Notes under the pieces: model-generated
The model's input: the letters and a program-made list of their open reading frames with translations, nothing else
The model's database searches: none
What the model was told of the DNA's origin: nothing
Shown: positions 7,223 through 15,321 of the stretch, in pieces
How positions within the stretch are numbered: position 1 is the first letter of the stretch
Layout of the letters: the number at the start of each line of letters is the position of its first letter
Source: a virus
Virus record (IMG/VR): IMGVR_UViG_3300044627_004293
Location: 1 to 26,796 of that record
DNA: 26,796 bases
Reading direction: 5' to 3' (one strand)
Translations under genes and position numbers: made by a program

Positions 7223-9508
7223 ATGACATTGACTGTAGTAAAACGTGATGGACGGCGTGAACCTCTTAATCTAGAAAAATTTCATAAAGTTACTATGTGG
7301 GCATGCGAAGGTTTGTCCAATGTATCAGCTTCTGAAATTGAAATGAAGTCTAGTATTCAATTCTATAATGGAATAAAGACTTCCGATATTCAAGAAACTC
7401 TTATTAAAGCAGCTGCTGATCTTATTTCAGAGGAAACCCCTGGATATCAGTATGTCGCGGGACGTTTGATTAATTATCATCTTCGTAAAGAAGTATATGG
7501 TAATTATACTCCATGGGAACTAGGTAATCATATTCTAGAAGTAGTATCTTATGATTACTATGATAAAGATATTCTTAAGTACTATACACTCGATGATATG
7601 GCAGAATTAAGTTCATATATTAATCATGAACGTGATTTTAATATTGCATATGCTGGTATGGAACAGTTTCGTGGTAAATATCTAGTTAAAAATAGAGTTA
7701 CTGGCAAGATCTTTGAGACACCGCAGATGTCTATGATGCTTATTGCTATGATTTTATTTAAAGACTATCCAGCTAATACAAGGCTGGGATGGGTAAAGGA
7801 TTTTTACGATGCAGTATCTACTTTTCAAATTTCTCTCCCAACTCCAATTATGGCTGGACTCCGTACTCCACAGAAGCAATTCAGTTCGTGTGTTCTTATC
7901 GAGTCAGATGATTCGTTGGATTCAATCACCGCTACAACTTCTGCGATTACTAAGTATGTTTCTCAAAAAGCTGGTATTGGAATCAATGCCGGTAGGATTC
8001 GCGCTATTGGGTCTCCTATTAGGAACGGGGATACTTCACATACTGGTGTTATTCCATTCTTCAGGCTATTCCAGTCAGCAGTACGTTCTTGCTCACAAGG
8101 CAGCGTACGAAACGGTGCAGCGACTCTTTACTATCCTGCATGGCATTTGGAAGTAGAAGATCTACTAGTATTAAAGAATAATAAAGGCACTGAAGATAAT
8201 AGAATTAGACATATGGACTATTGTGTCCAGTTCAATAAAGTTATGTATGAACGTCTATTAACTGGCGGTAATATTACTTTATTTTCTCCTAATGATGTTC
8301 CAGAACTTTATGATTCGTTTTTTATTGATGTAGATAAGTTTCGCGAATTATATGAGCGTGCTGAAAAAAACACAAAGCTACGTAAGAAGATAATTCCAGC
8401 AATTGAATTATTTTCGAAATTCTTACAAGAGCGTAAAGATACTGGACGTATCTATTTAATGAATGTTGATCATGCAAATGATCATGGTTCATTCATTAAG
8501 CATTTGGCACCAATACATCAAAGCAATCTTTGCTGTGAAATTGATTTACCTACAAAGCCTATTAATAATATTCTTGATACTAATGGAGAGATTTCACTTT
8601 GCACACTTGCTGCTATAAACTGGGGAAAAATTCGTGAACCATCTGATTTTGAGCGGCCCTGTACTCTTGTTGTGCGGGCTCTTGATGCTTTGCTGGACTA
8701 TCAAGAATATCCAGTGGCAGCGGCCTGTATCTCGACTATGGATCGTCGTCCTCTCGGTATTGGGATTATTAATCTCGCTTATTGGCTTGCACGAAATGAT
8801 CTACGTTACAGCGAAATCGATTCCTTGGGCTTGGCTAAACTCCATGAATATCTCGAAGCATGGTCTTATTATCTTATTAAAGCCTCAGTAGAATTAGCTC
8901 AAGAAAAAGGATCATGCGAAAAAACTAGTGAAACAAAATATTCACAGGGTATTTTTCCAATTGACACATATAAAAAAGAAGTAGATGAATTAGTACCACC
9001 AGTGTATAAGATGGATTGGGAAAAGTTAAGAAAAACTGCATCTCGTTCTGGAATTAGAAATTCTACACTTATGGCTATCATGCCGGCTGAAACATCTGCA
9101 CAAGTTTCTAACTCTACTAATGGCATTGAACCACCACGATCTCTCGTGTCTATTAAACAGAGTAAAGATGGTGTGATGAAGCAGGTTGTGCCTGATATTA
9201 GACGACTTAAAAATAAGTATGATTTGCTTTGGGATCAAAAGTCTCCAGAGGGTTATCTAAAAATCTGTGCTGTAATTCAGAAGTTTGTTGATCAGGGTAT
9301 TTCAGTTAATACTTCATATAATCCGCTTCATTATGCTGGTGAACAGATTCCAATGTCTGAACTTATGCAGCATATTGTAATGTGCTATAAGTATGGTCTT
9401 AAGCAACTTTATTATTTTAATACATTCGATGGTGCTGGAGAAATTGAATTACCTGAGTTAGAAGCAGTATTTTCTGAGGATGATTCCTGTGAGTCATGTG
9501 TAATTTAG
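7223..9508 (+). CDS. nrdA: Class Ia ribonucleotide reductase, large subunit
   Basis: Reduces ribonucleoside diphosphates together with NrdB. It has 761 residues, as in E. coli NrdA. The N-terminal ATP cone is VVKRDGRREPLNLEKFHK. The active-site pair is C223 (FSSC) and C460 (SLCTL), the radical site is N435, C437 and E439 (SNLCCEID), and the C-terminal redox pair C756/C759 is in CESCVI. These sit two residues before E. coli numbering in the core. The loop NSTNGIEPPRS is present. No intron or intein interrupts it. It is followed by a small ORF and nrdB, with glutaredoxin 3 kb downstream as a likely reductant. Confidence 0.98.
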   Translation: MTLTVVKRDGRREPLNLEKFHKVTMWACEGLSNVSASEIEMKSSIQFYNGIKTSDIQETLIKAAADLISEETPGYQYVAGRLINYHLRKEVYGNYTPWELGNHILEVVSYDYYDKDILKYYTLDDMAELSSYINHERDFNIAYAGMEQFRGKYLVKNRVTGKIFETPQMSMMLIAMILFKDYPANTRLGWVKDFYDAVSTFQISLPTPIMAGLRTPQKQFSSCVLIESDDSLDSITATTSAITKYVSQKAGIGINAGRIRAIGSPIRNGDTSHTGVIPFFRLFQSAVRSCSQGSVRNGAATLYYPAWHLEVEDLLVLKNNKGTEDNRIRHMDYCVQFNKVMYERLLTGGNITLFSPNDVPELYDSFFIDVDKFRELYERAEKNTKLRKKIIPAIELFSKFLQERKDTGRIYLMNVDHANDHGSFIKHLAPIHQSNLCCEIDLPTKPINNILDTNGEISLCTLAAINWGKIREPSDFERPCTLVVRALDALLDYQEYPVAAACISTMDRRPLGIGIINLAYWLARNDLRYSEIDSLGLAKLHEYLEAWSYYLIKASVELAQEKGSCEKTSETKYSQGIFPIDTYKKEVDELVPPVYKMDWEKLRKTASRSGIRNSTLMAIMPAETSAQVSNSTNGIEPPRSLVSIKQSKDGVMKQVVPDIRRLKNKYDLLWDQKSPEGYLKICAVIQKFVDQGISVNTSYNPLHYAGEQIPMSELMQHIVMCYKYGLKQLYYFNTFDGAGEIELPELEAVFSEDDSCESCVI

Positions 9509-9530
9509 AAATTTAACCAAAGATAAAAAT

Positions 9531-9785
9531 ATGAAAACATATGTTTATAACGAATATATCGATATTGATAACAGTAATATATCTGACGTAAATAGTATAA
9601 AAGAAATAACTGAAGATCAAATTATTGAGCAATATTGGGATTATTGGTTTCATAAAATGATTATAGCGTATCATAGTCCAAATGCTAGTAATGCAAAACA
9701 GACTATTATGAAAGCTTTAAGAGAACATTGTATTGATGATTGGGTTACTGTAAATTGGGCATCGGAAAAAAATGAGTGTATTTAA
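9531..9785 (+). CDS. Small conserved protein between nrdA and nrdB (84 aa)
   Basis: Acidic and aromatic: MKTYVYNEYIDIDNSN, then EITEDQIIEQYWDYWFHKMI and HCIDDWVTVNWASEKN. The pattern I-x-E-x-Y-W-D-Y-W ... DDW-x-V-x-NWA is one I recall from small proteins at this position in T4-like phages. Function unknown; a link to the reductase is suggested only by position. The end overlaps the nrdB start by 14 bases. Confidence 0.65.
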   Translation: MKTYVYNEYIDIDNSNISDVNSIKEITEDQIIEQYWDYWFHKMIIAYHSPNASNAKQTIMKALREHCIDDWVTVNWASEKNECI

Positions 9786-10869
9786 TATAACTGCAACACG
9801 TGATAGAACTAAGTCTAAGTTATTCTTTGATGATACAGTTGCTATTGCTAGATATGATGTGCATAAATATGCATGGCTAGATAAACTTACTGAAAAACAG
9901 TATGGATTTTTCTGGCGTCCTCAGGAAGTAGATATTATTAGAGATGCTAAAGATTTTAGATCTCTTTCACGACATGAACAACATATTTTTACTTCTAATT
10001 TAAAAAGACAAATTCTATTAGATTCTGTTCAAGGGCGAGCACCTTCTGCAGCTTTTGGTCCAATTTGTTCTCTTCCAGAACTTGAACTATGGTTAGCAGC
10101 TTGGACATTTTCTGAGACTATTCATTCTAAATCATATTCATATATTATTCAAAATGTGTATTCAGATCCATCTTCGATATTTAATAGCATTTTGGATATT
10201 AAAGAAATTGTAGATTGCGCTCAAGATATATCACATTATTATGATAATCTTATTGCGCTTAATAATACTAAATTTGGAGATGCAAGTTCATATATTGGTA
10301 ATGAATATGAGCATAAGAAAGCACTTTGGCTAGCTATTATGTCCGTGAATATTCTTGAAGGTATTCGTTTTTATGTATCATTTGCATGTTCATGGGCTTT
10401 TGCTGAAGTAAAAAAGATGGAAGGTAATGCAAAGATTATTAAGTTAATCTGTCGCGATGAAAATCTGCATCTTGCAGCAACTCAACAGCTTATAAAAGTA
10501 CTTCCTCAAGATGATAAAGACTTTGCTAAGATTGCCAAGCAAACTGAAAAACAATGTATTGCCATGTTTAATTCAGCTGTTGAGCAAGAAAAAACATGGG
10601 CAAAATACTTATTTAAAGATGGTTCAATTGTGGGTTTAAATGAAAATCTTCTTATCAATTATATTGAATGGATTGCTAATAAAAGAATGACAGCAGTTGG
10701 ATTGAATACAACTTATAAGGGAGGTTCTAATCCTCTTCCATGGACTTCTAAATGGATATCAGGTTCTGAAGTTCAAGTGGCTCCACAGGAAACACAGATT
10801 AGTTCCTATATTGTCGGTGGTGTTATACAAGATATTAATCAAGAAACGTTTAAAGGTTTATCACTTTAG
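9772..10869 (+). CDS. nrdB: Class Ia ribonucleotide reductase, small subunit
   Basis: Carries the diiron-tyrosyl radical used by NrdA. In its 365 residues the metal ligands are visible: D84 (LLDSVQG), E115 and H118 (FSETIHSKSY), E196 (NILEGIRF), and E230 and H233 (RDENLHLA). Y122 in SKSYSYII is at the radical tyrosine position, the same number as in E. coli. The C-terminus FKGLSL is the tail that docks NrdA. The ATG lies inside the preceding small ORF, so the three genes form one operon. No intron is present, although a nuclease gene follows directly. Confidence 0.97.
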   Translation: MSVFNITATRDRTKSKLFFDDTVAIARYDVHKYAWLDKLTEKQYGFFWRPQEVDIIRDAKDFRSLSRHEQHIFTSNLKRQILLDSVQGRAPSAAFGPICSLPELELWLAAWTFSETIHSKSYSYIIQNVYSDPSSIFNSILDIKEIVDCAQDISHYYDNLIALNNTKFGDASSYIGNEYEHKKALWLAIMSVNILEGIRFYVSFACSWAFAEVKKMEGNAKIIKLICRDENLHLAATQQLIKVLPQDDKDFAKIAKQTEKQCIAMFNSAVEQEKTWAKYLFKDGSIVGLNENLLINYIEWIANKRMTAVGLNTTYKGGSNPLPWTSKWISGSEVQVAPQETQISSYIVGGVIQDINQETFKGLSL

Positions 10870-10870
10870 A

Positions 10871-10878
10871 TATAAATA
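10871..10878 (+). promoter_or_regulatory. T4-type late promoter (TATAAATA) directly before GIY-YIG gene
   Basis: Exact TATAAATA begins just after the nrdB stop and ends five bases before the ATG at 10884. If used, transcription would start at or next to the ATG, giving a nearly leaderless mRNA. The same spacing is seen at the HNH gene on the other strand. Confidence 0.5.
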
Positions 10879-10883
10879 GGTCC

Positions 10884-11288
10884 ATGACATGGACATATGG
10901 TATTAAAAAATTCACTAGTGATGATATAAAATCCAATTATGGATTTGTCTATATCATCACTAATACAGTTAATGACAAAAAATACATTGGAAAAAAATGG
11001 TTTTGGTCTTTACGAAAGAAAAAGATTAAAGGAAAGAAACGTGCTAAACGCATTAAGCTTGAATCTGATTGGAAAGACTATTATGGTTCATCAGCAGATT
11101 TAATTGCTGACATAGTAAAATATGGAAAAGATAAGTTTAAGCGCGAAATACTAATACTCTGTAAAACAAAAGGAGATGCGTCTTATCATGAGGCCAGACT
11201 TCAATTTGAATATAAGGTATTAGAATCTGATCAGTATTACAACCAGTGGATTATTTGTAAAGTAAGGAAGAATCATATTTCGCGATAA
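10884..11288 (+). CDS. GIY-YIG family endonuclease
   Basis: 134 residues. The GIY-YIG core appears as GFVYIITN (20-27) and KKYIGKKWF (32-40), followed by a basic stretch (RKKKIKGKKRAKR), DWKDYYGSS, and a late Glu region YHEARLQFEYKVL. The C-terminal YYNQWIICKVRKNHI is typical of a phage GIY-YIG group I recall from T4-like phages next to nrd genes. It is a free-standing nuclease, possibly a homing endonuclease; the target cannot be told. The only ribosome site is a weak AGG inside the late promoter. Its last 38 bases overlap the convergent HNH gene. Confidence 0.85.
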   Translation: MTWTYGIKKFTSDDIKSNYGFVYIITNTVNDKKYIGKKWFWSLRKKKIKGKKRAKRIKLESDWKDYYGSSADLIADIVKYGKDKFKREILILCKTKGDASYHEARLQFEYKVLESDQYYNQWIICKVRKNHISR

Positions 11289-11784
11289 AATTTGCTTTTC
11301 CTTTCCACCATCCTTCAGGAACATTTTCATCTGGCCATATATGCGAATTCATAACACCATTAGTAATTCTTATTTTTCCACTGGTAGATGGTGGACCTTT
11401 TTTAACTATTCTACCTTTTTGCCAACCCATCTGAACAAAAATATCTACTTCATGTTGTTTTAAGAATTTACTCATAAGACCATTATTATACCATCTAGAT
11501 CCTGAATGACCATGATCTAGATTGATTTTTTTTCTCATTAATTTAAATGATGCGGGAGTAATATGTTTATACTTTGCACAATAAGTACATCTTATTGCAA
11601 CATTATTTAAATTATAGTTTTCTTTATCACCATTTTTATGGTATAATGAAAGATATGATGGTAGACTTTTAGTTTGCTCGAATTTCTTAAGCCATATTCC
11701 AGCTTTGCATATTTCGCAGCAACAGCCTCTTTCATTGGCAAGCCACCATATTAGTTGTTCAATTGTGTTTTCAATTGTGTTCAT
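11251..11784 (-). CDS. HNH homing-type endonuclease
   Basis: 177 residues from ATG 11784. Two zinc-type pairs flank an HNH core: CEIC (C23, C26), LSLYHKNGDKENYNLNN (H49 to N60) and CTYC (C66, C69), followed by KYKHITP. The C-terminal KIRITNGVMNSHIWPDENVP with EGWWKGK is a short DNA-binding motif found at the end of phage homing nucleases. A longer frame to 11832 exists but would run into the tRNA gene at 11806, so M17 is preferred. It is the only leftward gene between 1 and 24,000, supporting an inserted mobile gene. Confidence 0.85.
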   Translation of the reverse strand: MNTIENTIEQLIWWLANERGCCCEICKAGIWLKKFEQTKSLPSYLSLYHKNGDKENYNLNNVAIRCTYCAKYKHITPASFKLMRKKINLDHGHSGSRWYNNGLMSKFLKQHEVDIFVQMGWQKGRIVKKGPPSTSGKIRITNGVMNSHIWPDENVPEGWWKGKANFIAKYDSSLLYK

Positions 11785-11789
11785 ATATA

Positions 11790-11797
11790 TATTTATA
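11790..11797 (-). promoter_or_regulatory. T4-type late promoter (TATAAATA) for HNH gene, minus strand
   Basis: TATTTATA on the plus strand reads TATAAATA leftward and ends five bases before ATG 11784. No Shine-Dalgarno is present, so any transcript would be nearly leaderless. Confidence 0.45.
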
Positions 11798-11805
11798 CAA
11801 ATAAA

Positions 11806-11881
11806 GCGGGATTGGTATAGATAGATGTGCACTAGCCTTCCAAGCTAGAAAGGACCGGAGCGTTACCGGCATCCCGCTCCA
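11806..11881 (+). tRNA. tRNA-Gly (anticodon UCC), atypical D and T loops
   Basis: A 76-base cloverleaf with encoded CCA. The acceptor GCGGGAT pairs with ATCCCGC (7/7), the discriminator is T73 as in bacterial tRNA-Gly, and the anticodon arm CTAGC-CTTCCAA-GCTAG gives anticodon TCC, reading GGA/GGG. The D stem is weak (GTAT/GTGC, two G-T pairs) and its loop AGATAGAT lacks the usual GG at 18-19. The T stem is CCGG/CCGG plus an A-C mismatch, and the T loop is AGCGTTA instead of TTCRANY. It lies between the divergent HNH gene and the RNase H-like gene. Confidence 0.85.
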
Positions 11882-11899
11882 TTATCATAAGAGTATAAA

Positions 11900-12379
11900 A
11901 TGCGTTCTAAAATGAATCTAGATTATGTAAGAGACTTTATTTCTAAGTCATCTCAGACAAGTAAAATATATCTGGGTGCAGACTCAGCAAGATATATTAA
12001 AAATGAAGTGTGGCATGCAGATTATACTCTTGCAGCAGTTATTCATTATGATGGCTGCCGTGGTTGTAAAATCTTTGGTGAGATTCAATCTCAACGCGAT
12101 TTTGATCAGCGCCGGGATCGACCGCGTTTCCGTCTTATGAATGAAGTATACAAAGTTGCCGGTTTGTATCTTGAATTAGCCGATTCAATCGGCGATCGTC
12201 ATTTTGAAATTCATCTAGATATTAATTCAGATTCAAAGCAAGGTTCACATTGTGTTATGCAGGAAGCAATTGGTTACATACGCGCTATGTGTAATGTAAT
12301 ACCCATGGTTAAGCCAAATGCATTTGCTGCTACTTATGCTGCTGATAGATATAAAAGTATAACAAAAATGTCAGCCTAA
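11900..12379 (+). CDS. RNase H-like fold protein (DUF458-like)
   Basis: 159 residues. IYLGADSARY near the start matches the first acidic strand of an RNase H-like fold. Later EIHLDINSDSKQGSHC and IPMVKPNAFAATYAADRY resemble the DUF458/YkuK family, which is predicted to be RNase H-like. The middle (EIQSQRDFDQRRDRPRFRLMNEVYK) fits homologues I recall in T4-like phages. A nuclease activity is inferred, not shown. An in-frame ATG at 11912 is an alternative start. It follows the tRNA by 18 bases, so it may share its transcript. Confidence 0.75.
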   Translation: MRSKMNLDYVRDFISKSSQTSKIYLGADSARYIKNEVWHADYTLAAVIHYDGCRGCKIFGEIQSQRDFDQRRDRPRFRLMNEVYKVAGLYLELADSIGDRHFEIHLDINSDSKQGSHCVMQEAIGYIRAMCNVIPMVKPNAFAATYAADRYKSITKMSA

Positions 12380-12398
12380 TTATTAAAGGAGTTGATTA

Positions 12399-12659
12399 AT
12401 GCATGTGGAAATTTATACAAGACCTGGATGTAGTTTTTGTGATAGAGCTAAAGATTTAATGAATACAAAGGGGATAGTTTACAAGGAACATAAATTAAAT
12501 ATAGACTTTACACGTTCTTTTATTAGTGAAAAATTTTCAACTGCAAAGACTTATCCGGTAATAGTAGTTGATGGTTTCTATATTGGTGGTTTTAACGAAT
12601 TTCAAATGATTGTAGAACAGCAATCACGAGATACTAAACAATATCTAAGAGAGGCATAA
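12399..12659 (+). CDS. Glutaredoxin
   Basis: 86 residues with a thioredoxin fold. The active site is C11-S-F-C14 in TRPGCSFCDRAK, and the cis-proline strand is KTYPVIVVDG, followed by IGGFNEF, which binds glutathione in this family. It probably reduces the NrdA C-terminal cysteines, as T4 NrdC does. A clear AAAGGAG lies before ATG 12399. Length is normal for a phage glutaredoxin. Confidence 0.93.
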   Translation: MHVEIYTRPGCSFCDRAKDLMNTKGIVYKEHKLNIDFTRSFISEKFSTAKTYPVIVVDGFYIGGFNEFQMIVEQQSRDTKQYLREA

Positions 12660-12662
12660 ATT

Positions 12663-12944
12663 ATGATTTATAAGCGTGATGAACTACTTAAGGATCTTAA
12701 GGAAAATATTATTGAAGTACAATTTACTAAGGTTAATGGCCAGTCTAGAACAATGCGCTGTACATTAATGCCAAAGTATCTTCCAGCTTCGTATTCTGAA
12801 AATATTAATGAACAGGAAACTGAAAAGAAGTTTCATGATGAAAATAAGGAAACTCTTGCAGTCTGGGATCTTCAGAATGGTGGCTGGCGATCTTTTAGAA
12901 TTGATTTAGTAGATTATGCGCAAGTACTAGATAATAGTTTTTAA
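12663..12944 (+). CDS. SH3 beta-barrel fold protein (DUF2693-like)
   Basis: 93 residues. IIEVQFTKVNGQSRTMRCTLMPKYLP and TLAVWDLQNGGWRSFRIDLV match a small phage family (DUF2693-like, annotated as SH3-type beta-barrel), where a K-x-[DN]G-x-x-R-x-M-x-CTL strand pair precedes a VWD...WRSFR ending. Its role in phage is unknown; nucleic-acid or host-protein binding is possible. It starts three bases after the glutaredoxin stop, so they are co-translated. Confidence 0.75.
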   Translation: MIYKRDELLKDLKENIIEVQFTKVNGQSRTMRCTLMPKYLPASYSENINEQETEKKFHDENKETLAVWDLQNGGWRSFRIDLVDYAQVLDNSF

Positions 12945-12994
12945 TAAATATATTTTGCAACTGTTTATCTATTAAAAATAAGAAAGTTTATATA

Positions 12995-14017
12995 ATGAAT
13001 AATTATGATTTGCTTGAAAAGAATGAAGTATCAATGAATGCCAGTGGTGGAACGGAGCTAATGCTCCGTTCTGTCTATGATGGGACTATTGATCGAGCTT
13101 TACTTGAAAATTTTCAAATTATTCCATCACGTGTGCGCAATATAAAGAACGATAAGATTAGAATTATGAATGTTCATGATCTTCCAGAAGATCCTGAGTC
13201 GCTAAAGTTTAAAGATCCACAATTTAGACTTAATTTTCATAAGTTTATATTTGTATCTAATTGGCAGTATTCGCGTTATCAGTATGTTCTTGGTATGGAA
13301 TATTCTGATAGAGATATTGTAATTGAAAATGGTGTTACTCCAATTAGTCCAGACTGGGAATCTAAGCTTGCGGATGATACTATTCGTCTTGTATATTGTT
13401 CTACTCCACACCGCGGCTTAGAAATTCTTGTTCCTGTATTTGAAAAGTTGGCAGAGAAGTATAATAATATTCATCTAGATGTATTTTCTAGTTTTAAGAT
13501 TTATGGATGGGAAGATGCTGATAAGAATTTTCAGCCGCTATATAATCGCATTTCTCAGCACCCACAGATGACATATCATGGTTTTACTCCCAATGATCAA
13601 GTTAAATCGCATCTAGCAAAGTGTCATATTTTAGCATATCCATCTATCTGGCTTGAGACGGGATGTCGTGTATTGATGGAATCTATGTCAGCTGGACTAG
13701 CGTGTGTTCATCCTAATTATGGAGCACTGCCTGATACAAGTGGCTCATTGACTCATATGTATCATGGTTCAGCTGATAAAACTATTCATGCTAATATATT
13801 TGCAGCAAATTTAGATTACGTAATTGAACAGTATAATACTAATAGGCAACAGCTCTTGAATCGTGCTGAAGCTGTCAGCCATTATGCTAATCAGCGCTTT
13901 GATATTGCGCTAATTCTTAAGAAGTGGGAAAATGCTCTATTAGAACTTAACGATAAATATCCGCATGATTCCAGACTTCCAGCGAAGTACGAAAAGAAAT
14001 TCATTTATAAAGTGTAA
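12995..14017 (+). CDS. Glycosyltransferase (GT4-like)
   Basis: 340 residues with a GT-B layout. The N-terminal half has MNASGGTELMLRSVYDG and FIFVSNWQYSRYQ. The C-terminal half has IRLVYCSTPHRGLEIL, the nucleotide-sugar region HILAYPSIWLETGCRVLMES with the EX7E pair (E221, E229), and SAGLACVHPNYGALPD. It transfers a sugar from an activated donor, but whether to DNA, protein or host surface cannot be said. Similar genes occur in T4-like cyanophages. A second in-frame ATG at 13034 is possible. The gene has no clear promoter. Confidence 0.85.
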   Translation: MNNYDLLEKNEVSMNASGGTELMLRSVYDGTIDRALLENFQIIPSRVRNIKNDKIRIMNVHDLPEDPESLKFKDPQFRLNFHKFIFVSNWQYSRYQYVLGMEYSDRDIVIENGVTPISPDWESKLADDTIRLVYCSTPHRGLEILVPVFEKLAEKYNNIHLDVFSSFKIYGWEDADKNFQPLYNRISQHPQMTYHGFTPNDQVKSHLAKCHILAYPSIWLETGCRVLMESMSAGLACVHPNYGALPDTSGSLTHMYHGSADKTIHANIFAANLDYVIEQYNTNRQQLLNRAEAVSHYANQRFDIALILKKWENALLELNDKYPHDSRLPAKYEKKFIYKV

Positions 14018-14025
14018 ATTAGTAG

Positions 14026-14054
14026 TGTACATAATCATGAATTATAAATATAAT
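14026..14054 (+). promoter_or_regulatory. Early promoter (TGTACA-N17-TATAAT) overlapping a late TATAAATA
   Basis: GTGTACA with the hexamer at 14026-14031, exactly 17 bases, TATAAT at 14049-14054. A TATAAATA late element at 14043-14050 shares two bases with the -10 box. The unit would drive the replication genes from 14081 onwards both early and late. Confidence 0.75.
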
Positions 14055-14080
14055 GACTATATAAACAATCATAGAATCAT

Positions 14081-14458
14081 ATGACAGCTGAGATTATCTC
14101 TTTTCCTGTTAAAAATAATGTTAAAAATACGCGTATTCCGCCTAATGATGTCGAGTCGCAGCATGCTGTAGATACTATGAAAAGCCAACATATACAAGAA
14201 ACACTTCTTGCTATTTCGCCAATGTTATTTGAAAGATTACAAGCAGCTGGATTTGACTTTTCAGATTTTAAGAATGAAAATGAACTTAAATATGGATCAT
14301 TTCTCATTGAATCTATGCATGCACTTCTTTCTAAATATTATGATCTCTATCATCCATTTCAAACAGTAGCGGAACACATATTTGTAAGAACTGATGACGA
14401 AGACTTTACCATAGCAGATGAAATTCATCTAAAATTTATTGATACAAAAACAGAGTAA
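14081..14458 (+). CDS. Conserved hypothetical protein before RNase H (125 aa)
   Basis: Starts MTAEIISFPVKNNVKNTRIPPND, then a helical core (HIQETLLAISPMLFERLQAA, ESMHALLSKYYDLYHPFQ) and an acidic beta-like end (RTDDEDFTIADEIHLKF). I recall proteins with this plan in T4-like phages near replication genes but know no function. It is first in the unit behind the early/late promoter pair and is followed by RNase H after 14 bases. Confidence 0.65.
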   Translation: MTAEIISFPVKNNVKNTRIPPNDVESQHAVDTMKSQHIQETLLAISPMLFERLQAAGFDFSDFKNENELKYGSFLIESMHALLSKYYDLYHPFQTVAEHIFVRTDDEDFTIADEIHLKFIDTKTE

Positions 14459-14472
14459 AAGAGAAATACATT

Positions 14473-15321
14473 ATGATTATTTTGGACCTTAATCAGGTCA
14501 TGATTTCTAATTTGATGGTACAGATTGGTAATCACACCAATGCTGCTGTTGAAGAAAATATGTTTCGACATATGATTCTTAACACTATTCGTTCTTTGAA
14601 TATAAAGTTCCGGGATGAATATGGTGAGTTTGTAATTACAGCTGATGGTGGCAACTGTTGGCGTAAAAAGTGTTTCCCTTACTATAAGGCCAATCGTAAA
14701 AAGGGACAAGAAACATCTGAAATCAATTGGCCTAGTATTTTTGAGTGTATGAACAAGATTCGTACAGAACTAAAAGAATATTTCCCATATCGTGTTATTC
14801 ATCTAAATGAATGTGAAGCTGATGATGCAATTGCATGTCTAGTAAACACTTTTCATAAGACTGATAATATTCTAATTGTATCAGGTGATAAAGACTTCAA
14901 TCAATTGCAATATGATAGTGTTAAGCAATATGATCCTACACGTAAAAAGTTTATTAGTTGCGCAGCTCCAGATGAATATCTAGAAGAGCATATTCTGCGT
15001 GGTGATAAGGGTGATGGAATTCCAAATATTCTATCCGATGCTGATACATTTGTAGTTGGCAAACGTCAGAAAACACTTACTCAAAGAAAGATAGATGAAC
15101 TTAAGCATCTTGGGTTGGCTGGCAAGTTCGATCATCCATTGTATCGTAATTATATTAGAAATAGCATTCTTATTGATCTGTCTAGAACGCCTGATGAGCT
15201 AAAGCAAAATATTATTAATTCATATGAAGAACAGTCTAATAAGAATGGATCTAAACTTATGAATTATTTTATGACTAATAGATTGAAGAATTTAATGGAA
15301 CATATGGGAGATTTTGTATGA
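14473..15321 (+). CDS. rnh: RNase H / 5'-3' exonuclease (T4 Rnh, FEN-1 family)
   Basis: Removes RNA primers of lagging-strand fragments. The 282 residues carry the FEN-1/T4 RNase H acidic clusters: D5 (ILDLNQVM), D58 (TADGG), E115, D117 and D118 (CEADDAI), D139 and D141 (SGDKDF), and D178 and D181 (RGDKGDGIPN). The basic arch WRKKCFPYYKANRKK follows the second cluster. Length is near that of T4 Rnh (305). The stop overlaps the next ATG (ATGA). Confidence 0.95.
   Translation: MIILDLNQVMISNLMVQIGNHTNAAVEENMFRHMILNTIRSLNIKFRDEYGEFVITADGGNCWRKKCFPYYKANRKKGQETSEINWPSIFECMNKIRTELKEYFPYRVIHLNECEADDAIACLVNTFHKTDNILIVSGDKDFNQLQYDSVKQYDPTRKKFISCAAPDEYLEEHILRGDKGDGIPNILSDADTFVVGKRQKTLTQRKIDELKHLGLAGKFDHPLYRNYIRNSILIDLSRTPDELKQNIINSYEEQSNKNGSKLMNYFMTNRLKNLMEHMGDFV

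Noticed and set aside
11785-11832. N-terminal extension of the HNH gene (16 extra residues)
   Set aside because: It would run into the tRNA-Gly gene and across the late promoter; the ATG at 11784 gives a normal HNH protein.
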